From contig JAMWFC010000054.1 in the NCBI GenBank assembly GCA_027475525.1, positions 744,001 to 808,000 on the forward strand: DNA of 64,000 nucleotides. Direction: 5' to 3'. Positions 1 to 10,620 of this stretch are shown in pieces. Source of the stretch: Macrolepiota albuminosa. Its lineage: Eukaryota > Basidiomycota > Agaricomycetes > Agaricales > Agaricaceae. Positions within the stretch are counted from its first letter, which is position 1. Every line of letters starts with the position of its first letter. The notes beneath the pieces are model-generated. The model made no database searches. It was not told the origin of the DNA and worked only from the letters and a program-made list of their open reading frames with translations. Made by a program: the position numbers and the translations under genes.

Positions 1-1190
1 ACCTATGGGCTACAATCACGCGCAAGCGCGCAGATATACAAGGTATGGGGATAATGCAACCATCACTGTTTGAAATGTCGGGACCCTCGACGCGACCTGG
101 CCTACCTGTTTTCGACGGAAGCTATTGTAATGCCGTCCTTGGAATAAATTCCCATTGTTCTGTCAAATTCAGGGCTGTGAAGAGCTGCTGCCGTCGTAAT
201 CTGCACATCTCCTGCCTATATACACGCATCAGGTGCTGCTCTCTTATGAAAAAGACCTGGCCTGCTGCCGTCGTAATCTGCACATCTCCTGCCTATATAC
301 ACGCATCAGGTGCTGCTCTCTTATGAAAAAGACCTGGCATGGTGGTCGTGAAAACATGCCACACTGCTCAAAGCATAGGTTATTCAGAACTTGGTTGCTC
401 CTTGAGGCATTCTTGAGGTCTTGAACATCCCCCCCGATGCATTAACTTTACCTTTCCGAATGTCCACCCACAACAGTCATAAAATCTATTGTTGCGCTTT
501 GAGTCATGATAAATCTCATGTATCACGCGCGAGGGGATAAATCTACGGAGTTGGTAATGAAGGGCTGACGACTGAGGGCCAAGGACCACTTACAAGGTAC
601 CGATATGTCTAAGAGAACAATGGCATTAAATGATGATCAGCTGTCAAAGGCATCTGGGACCCTCAATTCCAGACCTGACTCATTTTTCATGCGCCGAATC
701 GGAGACTGTGGGTATGTCGAAAGATTGGTTTCCCATTGTTTCATCCCATTGTTCCAGCAAATTGGGAACAATAGAGGATACATGTGGTGCCTACATGTGC
801 GCATTAGGTACTGCGATTAGTACCGAGCGTACCTGCCACGCATGATAACTTGATCGTGCAGAAGATTGTGCGGCAAGTACAGAAAGTACGGCATCTATAT
901 GACATGACCGCACGAATGTCTCCAAATCGTTCAAAGCAATTCACCAACTGTATTCACGTTGGCTTTCTCGATTTGTACTTGATCAAGTTTTTCCAAGTTT
1001 TTCGATATCCTCAAGTTTTACGTTGGTTTTGCTCGTATGTGGGTGTCCAGGAGCGAGTGAGTAAGAAATAACTCAGACTTTGTGGACGCGCCCAAGGAAA
1101 GGAGGAAAAGGTACCAGAAAGAATAAAGAGTTGTGGAACAATTGTCAGGCAGGGAAGGGACCCATCAGCACGTGGATCGAACGGTGATCT
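1..1190. other. Intergenic region upstream of the NTPase gene
   Basis: No gene is supported here. The open frames are short, overlap on both strands and lack recognisable motifs. The stretch contains a 77-bp tandem duplication (185-338) and otherwise unique-looking sequence of mixed composition with normal CpG content, unlike the CpG-poor DNA after 4.7 kb. Confidence 0.6.
185..338. repeat. Perfect 77-bp tandem duplication (first of eight)
   Basis: Units 185-261 and 262-338 are identical over 77 bp. The same period recurs at 4802, 9367, 10451, 24960, 26909, 62009 and 63284, in unrelated sequences. An identical unit length in unrelated places suggests an assembly overlap rather than a minisatellite. 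Confidence 0.95.
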
Positions 1191-1221
1191 ATTGAATAAT
1201 CGACCATCGTTAGCGGTATAG

Positions 1222-1229
1222 TATATAAA
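1222..1229 (+). promoter_or_regulatory. TATA-like element of the NTPase gene
   Basis: TATATAAA lies 34 bp before the proposed ATG at 1263, so transcription would start very close to the start codon. The surrounding 23 bp resemble the TATA region inside the LTR at 63541-63564 (TAGTATATAAAAT followed by a TACTTT block), which may be chance. Confidence 0.5.
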
Positions 1230-1262
1230 ATGGTTACTTTCTAAGAATACTCACATCCTCCC

Positions 1263-4200
1263 ATGTCTACAAGGCAAACTCGTTCATCGGCCAAACGAGC
1301 CAAACAGGACTCTAACACTGACTCGTCGGCAGCGTCACAAGTCGAGGCTGCTGAACAGCTGTTTCGTCGAGCCAGGGAGGGCGACACGTATGACCGACTG
1401 TCTTCTTTATCCCCCGGAGCATCTCCACAAGAAGCAGAAGCTTGCTATATGCCAGTCTTCAAGGAACTCGCCAAGATTATTGTTGGCAGAGACGACATAG
1501 TGCCGCCAGGAGAGAGTCATGAGGGACATTTCTTGACTTTGCTCGACCCAAATTTGGAGAGTGTGCGGGGTTGGGAAAGGAAAGCACGTATTGCAACGAT
1601 GGTACTGATTAATTACAGTTCGTCCTTCATATCCTCCACCATTCCTGTGACTCACTTCTCAATAGTCAAGGCAGAGAACGAGAAACGTCCTCAAACTTCT
1701 CATCAAACTTACACGCCAAGCACCGGTGAGTGTTCAAAGCAGCTCTGTTCTCGTCCTCGCGTACTAAGAAGAAACGCTTGTCTCAGAAGTCTTGGCCGCG
1801 GTGGAAAATGCTTGGAAGACGGGCTATGTGGGCGATAACCACCGTCTATTACAACGAGCCATAAACAACATGTGCTCCTCCCCCCGCTTCAACAAACCTT
1901 ACGGAAACTTTCTTGCCATCATTCAGGGATCAGGAACCGGTAAATCTCGGCTAATGGACCAGCTCTCGCAGTCTCTTTTCGCGATTCCGATAATCCTGAG
2001 ACCCCGATCAGACAAATCAGGTGCTTTGCTTGCTTCGTATTATGTATCAATTCTGACCTCACGGCGAAGGCTACCCACTTGGCGATTATGCGAATGGAAA
2101 ACCGCTAGTCGGTTTCTTCTGCGGATTCGAATCAATGCCAGCACTCTATGTTCAGCGCCGCTATCTGCTGTTTTTACTGCAGGCCGTCGCCTTTGCTGAC
2201 GCCTGGATCGATGAAGAGAAGAGGAAGGGGTGTAAGACCGAAGATCTTGCTGCGAAATGGTATGAGCATATTGATAATCCTCAGACCGTCAACCGCTTGG
2301 AGATGTATACTAAGGCAGTTGACATGAATAAACCTGCGGAAAGATTCAAAGACATTTTGAACGAGGATGTCTCATTTGAGGATATTCAAAGGACAGGTTT
2401 GTGGGTATTTGGTCAGCCGTGAAGAATCTGGTACTGATATTGTTTCCCAGTAACCTCCTTCCTGGCCAAAGTTTCGAAGAAAATCAGACCTGAGGGGAAT
2501 GGTTCAGGACCTGCTTTCATCTTCTATTTTGATGAAGCGCATCATCTTACCAAGGCCACGGTAACACCTGAAGGGGCACCGAAACGCACAGCTTATCAGT
2601 GCCTTTGCAAAGCCTTCACCTACATGAAGAAAGCGCCAGTCTTTGCCCTATTCCTGTCGACGTATTCACGTCTGTCTGAGTTTGCCCCGAGTGCACGAAA
2701 TTTCTGGTCTTCTCGCCCCGAGTCGTCCCAGTCTGCAGAAAGTGACGATAATATAAATGCCCCTTTTGTTGAACTTCCTTTTGATGTCTGGAAGGAACCG
2801 ATCCTTGTGACCGAAGGTGCTCATTCCTCTGAGGAGATATGTTCATTGAAGTTCATGGCGCGATTTGGCCGTCCGCTGTAAGCCACATATTTTTTTATTT
2901 TGTGCCATATCTGTTCACTCAAACTGTGTATTCCAGGTTTTGGGCACTTTTGGAAAAGTCGCAGGGAGAAGATGAACAGTTCACGATGGATTACGCCATG
3001 CAGAAATTGGAATTACGTCTTGAGGATACCACCCGGGATAAACTTCACGATTACCCACTTAAAGAGCTGATTCCGCCTCTTGCCGTTCGTGTTGATCTGA
3101 CCTTCGAGTCTAACCGAGACGAAGCCGTTTTACTCGAAGGACTCCTCGTCGCCAGCAGCATGCGAACTGTGTACTCCGTTCCACAACATCGACAGTATCT
3201 CCGTGGTGGATACTCATCCGAACCTTTCGTGGCAGAGGCGGCTTCTCGTTCGATATTCAAAAAATGTCAGGTCAAAGTATTGGGAACGGATCCCAAAGAG
3301 CTAGAGTGGTCAAAAGAGATAATCGACAGGATCATAGCAGTATACAAGCATGACGTACCATTTGCAATCTCAGCGTGGCTTGACAAGGGGCTGATCGAGA
3401 AGGGACAGAGAGGGGAACTGGTTGCGAGGATACTCTGCATTCTGGCCCACGACATCGCGATCTTGAAGGACCCGTCCCTTGAGGGCACCTTAGTCAAAGA
3501 TGATATCTCGTTCAGCAAGATGGTTCGCGTCGTCGACTTTCTCCGTGCTCTCATTCCGAAGGAGGATATCGAGTCAGTTCTTAAAGCGGAACCGGGAAAC
3601 ATGCGAGGAGAGACGCTTGAAGAAGCGTTCAAAGACGCGTTTGTGCATTTCACGCAGTTCGTCAAGGCAGGCGACCAGTTGACGATCACCGATGAAGCTG
3701 TCTACTTGCTTTTTGTACGGGGCGCGGCAATCCAGGGCTACCTCAATATGGATCAAGCCGGCCTTCTTATTCCTGTGTGGATTAGCAGCAAAGAGAATCC
3801 AAATCCAAACCGGTGGAGTATGACCGCAATCTTCATTCAAGTGAGGAACAGGCTCAGCCACACGTTCATTCACATTGACGCCCAGGAGACCTTTGAGTTC
3901 TTCAGCCAGACTCAGACAGAGGCGCACAAAGAACGCCCATATATTACTATCGGGATGGAACTTATGTCGCCCTCTAGAGTCAAGGTTTCCTCATTCGAAC
4001 TCGAGCAAGAATTGCGGGAAAGGCCTTACACTTACCCACGCTACGAACTAGGCATTACGGGATGTTCGAAACGGGCGTACAATGTCGTTGGTGAATTTTC
4101 TTACTCCGGTCTTTTGGCCAACAAGGATATGTTGGCAGAACATCCGCGAACTGGAGACGAGTTCCTTAATGCGATCCGGCGGATGAAGCCTTACTGGGCA

Positions 4201-4383
4201 GCTCAATCGTCGTATGATTGGGCAAATATGAAGAACGGAAGTCGCGTTGGTGCTCATATCATTGAGGACCAGCACGCGGAAACGGTCATGACTGATGACG
4301 CCGACAAGTCCAATAAAGTATCCAATGGCGTGAAAGTTTACGGATTCTCAGGCAGAGGCCGGGGATTGAGTACAGCGTCCTAG
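1263..4383 (+). CDS. P-loop NTPase with possible nuclease-like C-terminal domain (fungal Crinkler/RHS-like family)
   Basis: Proposed exons are 1263-1601, 1671-1725, 1787-2020, 2070-2396, 2451-2877 and 2937-4383, giving about 942 residues. All introns are GT..AG and short (49-69 nt); the last four junctions restore one clear frame. Intron 1 is least sure: acceptor 1665 gives a more helical exon 2 but breaks frame. Walker A GSGTGKS sits at residues ~179-185 and a Walker B-like FIFYFDEAHH at ~341-350. Further on, LLIPVW (~737-742) and IFIQVRN (~759-765) resemble the D-LLIPV..IQVKN core of multi-copy Agaricomycete proteins, which I relate tentatively to restriction-endonuclease-like folds; the usual Asp before LLIPV appears replaced. 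The N-terminus is basic and Ser-rich (possible nuclear targeting), with no signal peptide or membrane segment. Such NTPase-nuclease proteins are discussed as effectors or transposon-linked proteins. Gene reality is strong; function is inference. Confidence 0.8.
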
Positions 4384-4801
4384 ATTGTGTCCCATTATGA
4401 GTCAGACGTCCGTGCCGAGTGCTGGAACGTGAGGGTTTATCATGTGTAGAGGGTGTGATTGTCCAGGCTAGGCCAATGCGCCTCGAACTTGAGCAGTACT
4501 TAGTTGTGTTGAGATGAGACGTGCCTATACCAAGTGTCTGCAAGTTTATTCCTTTTTTCTTACTTTTATCACGCGTTGTTTTTCTTTGTGCTGTGCCACC
4601 ACAGAGCGCCGATCCGTATGTTTATCTTTCTTTATTATTAAATCGTAGCGGCACACGTGTGCGCCAGTCCCCGACTCTTACATGTTCCTTTTTCTTTTTT
4701 TTTACTTGTATATTTTATTAATTTTATTTATTGTATGTATGTACTCTTCTCTTCGTTCTCTATTTTCTTTATTACTTTATTATATTATATATGGTTATTA
4801 C

Positions 4802-4955
4802 AGTAATTTATGTATAGATATGATCATGATAAATGATATGATATGATACATACATTGAGTGGTACGATACGATATACAAGTAATTTATGTATAGATATGA
4901 TCATGATAAATGATATGATATGATACATACATTGAGTGGTACGATACAATATACA
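4802..4955. repeat. 77-bp tandem duplication, one mismatch
   Basis: Units 4802-4878 and 4879-4955 match at 76 of 77 positions; the single difference is near the right end of the unit (about 4871 against 4948). Same period as seven other duplications in the window. Confidence 0.93.
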
Positions 4956-4956
4956 T

Positions 4957-5019
4957 GATATATATTATATTATTATATAATAAAATAAATAAATAAAATA
5001 AATAAATAAAATAAAATCT
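4957..5019. repeat. A/T simple repeat (ATA and AAATA runs)
   Basis: TA-rich stretch passing into repeated AAATA/AATA units. It follows directly after the 77-bp duplication and has no coding potential. Confidence 0.8.
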
Positions 5020-7554
5020 GTTTGAAAAAAACATATAGCGGATTGTAATCATGAAAAACATGAAAGTTAACTTATCTACAAAAAGAAAGTAATACTACCT
5101 ATTGATGTGTCGTTATCATTGTGTGTTGTAACATACACGCACTTGTAATAACATGAGTTTGAAGTAAGCTTGAAGAATAAATGAAGACTTACGACACTTT
5201 TCGAAGTTGTGTTGAAAATATGGTGTCGAGTTATGTGGCTGAGAACAACGTGCTTGACGATGATATTTTCCGCCATCCAGCTATATGAATCACCTGAATA
5301 TGCATAAGTGAACGCTTCGTCAAGGTATCGATTGTCGTCACTACGATGTACGTGAAAGATGGTGACTAATTGTTGGTTCATATTGAATCCTTTTTGGATG
5401 AGGTGTTGCATGTGCAGGTCGTGATGGATATAAGAGCTGATATTAGAAAGAACCAATATGTAAAAAAAAAGCGCTAATATAAAGTAAAATGTGCAGAAAA
5501 ACTCACTAAAATACTAGATTTTTGACATTATAATGAGTTAAAATGTCAAGGTACCATTTAGTGACGATGGTGAAACCAACATCCACAATTTCTCACATTC
5601 GTCTTCTGCAGAAGGAGTAGGTAGACGTGCATGGGCACCAACACTGTATATCATCAACGTGTGGAAGTACAGACATGGATATTATGTGAGTAAAGACATT
5701 GTTCAATGTTTATACACTGAAAAAAAAGTAAACGTATATAAAGTGATATTGAGAGGAAATAATGATTGTGTATGGTTATTTTTGTATAAGTGAGTGAGTG
5801 TTCACTAAAGTCATACTTCACAATGTCAACTGAACATCTTGGTTGTTTTAGCAGGTTGGTGTATAAGGCTTTATTGCCTAGTTGTTCGAGTAATACAACG
5901 GTTTTCCCATGGTTGCAGTTGCAGAAAATTTTTGTTTTAAGCTGCATAGATCCATAGATTGAACAGGCTGATGAAGTCATACTTAAATTGTACTAATTGC
6001 CAGAATTTTACCTATTGAAGCATTCTAGCTCGCAACGAGTAGTAATAAGTACCAAGTTGAACCACAGTTGATTGATAGTATTTGCCTCCAGTAGGTGTCT
6101 GTTGAGTGAGTACAAAACAACATAGACTGATGATACCAGTTTGTTATAGCAGAGAAAGCGACGAGGATATAGCATTTCCAGAGTTATGCAGCAACATGTC
6201 CTATAAGCAAGCTAGCAGTAAGATAGTTTGAAATTGAAAATTTTAAGAAAAGACAGGGAGGAAAGAAAGAGACGTATGTATTACATATAATGATGATCAT
6301 TCTATACAATGCAAGAATAAAATTATTACATAATATATTATATATAATGATGATCATTATATAATTGTTCATGGAGACAAATACTTATGTAATGGTTTGA
6401 GAACAAGAATGATCAAGAGGACAACCATATATCATAATGCACTGTGAAGGAGTCGAACCCACCGCTGGTGCACAATATCAATTTATAAATATATTTCATT
6501 GAACTACAGCAGGGGCTTACTACAAGAGTATGGTATATAGAGTGAATATTGAATTTAGAACTTTCAACTTTAAATTTATATGCATGATCTATAACTATAT
6601 ATCATATCATTGCATCACAATCTCATGGTCATATTGTCTTTCATTATCTATACTCAAGACTTCCAGACAACACCAAGATTCTTGTTAACTTTATTCTCAG
6701 CAGCTACAATTGTACACATGTAAGCACGAGAACCTCAAGTTTAAGTATACAGTGATGTGCTGTATTCTCATTCTTGTTCATACTGAGCTCAACCCCATTT
6801 TCCACTGAAAAACTTCAGGCAATGATCTTATTCATTTGACAGCACATGACAACGTCAAACTTTGACAGACTTGACCATAGCCCATGCATGTGCTAACGTA
6901 CTTTGTATAAATGTTAACTAACTTGATTCGCTTGCTCATGCTGCTGTCTGTGGCCTTGCCATTGGCTGACGCACTTGTATGTGTGTCTCTAGGTGCTTTT
7001 CTGGCTCTAGCTGTAGATGCCTCTGTCTTTGTCTCTGTTTCTGGTACAATAAGCAGGATAAATGCTGAGAAGAAGACTCGAAAGGAGTGGAGAAAAATGC
7101 CTGTGTCTGTGCCTGTTTTCTTGTTCCTGTTGTCAAAGCTAAAGCCAAAGCAAAACTTGACACATCTATCAAAGTCAAGTCAAGCCTCACTCTCATGCTC
7201 ACACTCAGAGTCATGTTCACATCACATGAAGATTGCGAATAAACAGATGGACCAATGGGCTATATAGATTGTCCAGTCCTTCATCACATGGATCAGAATA
7301 CTTGATCATTTCTTGGTAAAGCATACATATACATAGCGTGTTTCTGTAAGCAACTGTAGATAATTCTTGTCATAAGGATAATTGTCATTGTATTCCGGTC
7401 TGCTATGCTAATCCAGTCATTTGAGATGTATAAATCAACACTATCATATCAAAATTCGGGAATGCCATAGCACTCTTTCGTGTCAGAGTCCATATTATGG
7501 AAAGAGTGACTTCTGTCATAATTAGTTTGTATAGGCATGTTAAACCTTGTCATT

Positions 7555-7715
7555 GTCTTTTTTTTTTGGAGTAGCGTTTGGTTTGGTGGTGTAGCCTGCA
7601 CCATAGGTATGTTTTTTTTTTCTTTTTTTTTGCTCTATTTATACTTTTTTTTTTTGAAGTAGTGTTTGGTTTGGTGGTACAGCCTGCGCCATAGATATGT
7701 TTTTTTTTGCTTTAT
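7555..7715. repeat. Two diverged ~88-bp repeats with poly-T tracts
   Basis: Two similar blocks begin at about 7568 and 7656, each a run of T followed by a GTTTGGTTTGGTGGT core and an AGCCTG(C/T)(A/G)CCATAG stretch. They differ by several substitutions, so unlike the 77-bp repeats they look old and natural. Confidence 0.75.
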
Positions 7716-7843
7716 TTATACACAAGTATGGATGAAATTTCATTTTTTATGTACAGTTCAGACTACATATGAATATACCAGGTAATTGTATATGCATAGA
7801 ACAAACATGATAGTTCTTATATATATCAGTATAGTAGTACCAT

Positions 7844-9202
7844 TGTAGTACTTGGTTGCAAGTAGTACTGATAATTCTGGGGCTTGATGGTGTAGAATGT
7901 TACTTGCAATGCACATTGACTTGAGGATGAAATTGATATATCATAATGTTGAAGGCTTTCAATAATCTTCCTGAAAGCAGAGGGTTCTTGTCAGGGGACT
8001 CCTCATTTCTTCCTTTTCTCACTCCTTATTTCTTCACTCTCCCTCCATTCATTCTCTTATTTCTTCTGACATTATTTCATTTTACTGTTTCTATTTTTTC
8101 AACACTATCTGTTAGTACTACTCTCAGCTCTTGAGATGCTCTGGTTCTTTAGCTACCATTCAGACAAGTGTGGGCCCTTCAGCACTGCTTCCAGACCGCT
8201 TATATAAGCCGGAGTTTGCCTTTCTGACTTCTAAAGTCCGGAGTTTTCCTGCCTTGTTTGCATAGTTGTTTGGTTAGTCAATTTTTGAGTTTTTAAGGTT
8301 TTGTTGTACTGTACAGTTGTTTCCCATGCTTCAGAAGCCCCAGAAGTGTCCAACCTGGCATAGAGAATCCCTAGACTTGTTCTCTTTGGATCTCCCTCTG
8401 CCAGGTGAGTAGTTATTATGATATTGTCAGTACATACTCTAATACACTTTGGATCTCCCTCTGCTAGCTGTGTGACTGAGCCACAGCCTTTAGAGGTCGC
8501 CCTTACAGTTCTCAACAAACTCCAGCCTAAGTGATTTACTTCCTGGGAACCACTGAGCCTTTGCCTATCAATTGCCTGTCTATTTTCTACTAAACTTGGG
8601 CTATTTATACTGATTTTCTGGTGCACAGACCACTATCTACACATGACTCTTTATTGCCAACTCCCCCAGCCTCCAGAACATATTTGATAGTCCAATTTCC
8701 CTTTTGGAAGGCATGTTTTGGTGCCACCAATTCCACTATTCCTCCGGATGTCTCTGATTACCACTTCCTCATTTGCTTCAGCTCCATTTAGTATAATCCC
8801 ATTCATAGATCCTTCTTTTCCCTTTTAGCGCTTTTCTGCATTCCATGCTTCTTTTGACATCCCTCCATGCTTCTTTTCCTTTCCTCTTTCAGTTATGTCA
8901 AATAGGGCATTGTCAGATCTGATATTGATCTAGATTATCACAAATTGATCCCATTTCGTCACTTCTGCCAGCTCCCATGCTTTCCCTCCCCATTATAGTG
9001 GTTGGACTATTGTTGAGTGGATAGCTTGAGCTGGTCCCTGCCCTTTGTTCTATACTGTCTGTATATTTATTGAGGTGTTTTTGGAGATATAATTTGTTGA
9101 GACTGCTACCAGGAGGCTTACAGTTTTCAGCCTTATAATTAAATGTTTATTTTGATTTCTGGTGCATGTTGTGTCTCTGATTGCTGGTACAGCATTGTAT
9201 TA
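7844..9202 (-). mobile_element. LTR of family X, reversed, split by a family A solo LTR
   Basis: The stretch 7844-7983 and 8513-9202 is the reverse complement of the family X LTRs at 15394-16371 and 24927-26000: TGTAGTACTTGG at its left end, the CCTGGTAGCAGTCTCAA region and its A/T blocks follow in reverse order. Flanking tetramers are CCAT (left) and CCGT (right), a near-match to the clean 4-bp duplication seen at 24923; the difference is a CpG to CpA change. No internal retrotransposon genes are present, so it is a solo LTR. It has lost about 150 bp on the left side relative to the other copies. Confidence 0.75.
7989..8507 (-). mobile_element. Solo LTR of family A nested in LTR X, 5-bp target duplication GTTCT
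   Basis: Begins TGTCAGG and ends CTTACA, matching the reverse complement of both LTRs of element A (19573-20068 and 26577-27152). The pentamer GTTCT occurs at 7984-7988 and again at 8508-8512, and the interrupted LTR X sequence resumes directly after it. A solo LTR forms by recombination between the two LTRs of an inserted element. This copy fixes the true termini of family A. Confidence 0.9.
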
Positions 9203-9366
9203 CCGTCATCTGTCGTCTCAATTATCACTTTTTGAAAAGTATGTGTCTATCAGATATTTGTTGTCATTTATCAATTCTTCGCAGTAGGACTCTAGTGCAA
9301 TCAGCATTAGCTATCATCATTTAGTTTAAATGTGATGGTTACTTACCTATTTTTTGTACCAGAGTC

Positions 9367-9520
9367 GTCAACTGTTCATTCTTGATTTTTACTTCATTGA
9401 TGGCTGCATCTGATAAGTAAGGCTATAATGTCAGTATGTCAGTGTCAACTGTTCATTCTTGATTTTTACTTCATTGATGGCTGCATCTGATAAGTAAGGC
9501 TATAATGTCAGTATGTCAGT
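9367..9520. repeat. Perfect 77-bp tandem duplication
   Basis: Units 9367-9443 and 9444-9520 are identical. The flanks differ, so the repeat has exactly two units. Confidence 0.95.
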
Positions 9521-9989
9521 GGAAAATTTAATATTGATAATGGTGCTTGCCTGCATTATCAACAGCTTTTTCTGCACACATTAAAAGGCTGTACACTATA
9601 AACAATCAATCAAGGTCATATCTAAAAGAAGCAATAAATAAGATTGTCACATACATCTTTTGTTACTTTTCATCATGGCACAATACTTTTCTGTCATGGA
9701 CTTTAGCTCCATCTTCGTATTTCTATCAATTGAAGATGAGGAGTTGGCTGGTGCAAAAGATTGGTTCTGATTTGTGTACATGAAAGGTGTGAGTCACAAA
9801 TGAAGTGTTGAGATGTATTTTAATAGTGGTTGCCTCATGTCAATTGAGATATGTTTGCACATTATACCAGTGTATTGTATAGTTGCAAAAGATTTTTATG
9901 GAAGTCATGAGATTGATGGTGATTTGATGTCAATTGAATTAGGTTACTAGTATACTAAAGAGTATTTTTTAACTTTATTTATTAAAATA

Positions 9990-10620
9990 GCAATTGCAGA
10001 AAAGGTAATGGACATACTTAATAGTCTGAGAAGTTCATACTATATATTCAGTTTCGAGTTAGAAAAGGTAATGGACATACTGAATAGTCTGAGAAGTTTA
10101 TGTCACCTAGTTAGCCTTGAGCTAGAATATAGATAGAAGAGATAATGGACGTACTGAATAATTTGAGAAGATTATGTCACTTTGTCAGCCTTGAGTTGGG
10201 CTGTGCAGATAATGTTGAGAATTGAACAGATTGAACAATGACTTTTTGGTCTGAATTTGAAAATGTTGAGAAATAAGCATTAAGCACTTGGTGTGTTTAT
10301 TCAAAGGGGTGATACTGCAAAAGATGTTGGTAGATGAAAGGACGTTGAATTTATGAAGTGGATTGAATCTTTGTTATATGATTTGTTGAAGGCATTTGTA
10401 GATTCAAGTTAGTGGTTGTTTGTTGGAGGTACATCATTAAAAATAGTAATTGCAGAAGAGGTAATTGGACGTACTAATAGTCTGAGAAGCTTATATCACC
10501 TGGTCAGTCTTGAGATGGGCTGTGCAGTGCAGAAGAGGTAATTGGACGTACTAATAGTCTGAGAAGCTTATATCACCTGGTCAGTCTTGAGATGGGCTAT
10601 GCAGATAATATTGAATTAGA
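9990..10620. repeat. Diverged tandem repeats with AATAGTCTGAGAAG core
   Basis: Copies of the core begin near 10020, 10080, 10155, 10475 and 10552. Each is followed by a TTATGTCACCT-like stretch and an AGCCTTGAG-like stretch. Spacing and sequence vary, typical of an old minisatellite or nested repeat. Confidence 0.7.
10451..10604. repeat. 77-bp tandem duplication, one mismatch
   Basis: Units 10451-10527 and 10528-10604 match at 76 of 77 positions, with the difference again near the right end (GGGCTGTG against GGGCTATG). It lies inside the older AATAGTCTGAGAAG repeat array but has the window-wide 77-bp period. Confidence 0.93.

Larger units (their letters stand above)
4384..6900. other. AT-rich intergenic region without genes
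   Basis: After the stop of the NTPase gene the sequence becomes strongly AT-rich with T-runs and simple repeats. Open frames here (up to about 126 codons) are low-complexity, start and stop at random and show no motif. A short tRNA-like segment near 6435-6515 was considered and rejected. Confidence 0.7.

Noticed and set aside
185..338. Short direct repeats as a CRISPR array or minisatellite
   Set aside because: Only two adjoining units without spacers, in a eukaryotic context, with the same 77-bp period seen at seven other unrelated places.
5076..5456. 126-codon minus-strand frame
   Set aside because: AT-driven open frame with low-complexity content, no motif.
6432..6515. tRNA-like segment on the minus strand (GTAGTTCAATG and GGTTCGACTCC boxes)
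   Set aside because: The acceptor ends do not pair well, the T stem has mismatches and no clear anticodon stem forms. Could be an eroded or organelle-derived tRNA fragment, but not supportable as a gene.
6911..7267. 118-codon open frame with a hydrophobic start resembling a signal peptide
   Set aside because: Lies in repetitive TCTGT/GCCTGT-rich DNA with an equally long antisense frame; no downstream domain or splice context.
8231..8626. 131-codon minus-strand frame
   Set aside because: It spans the border between the nested LTR A and LTR X, so it is a chance frame in LTR DNA; the same peptide appears at 26585-26911 in the element A LTR.
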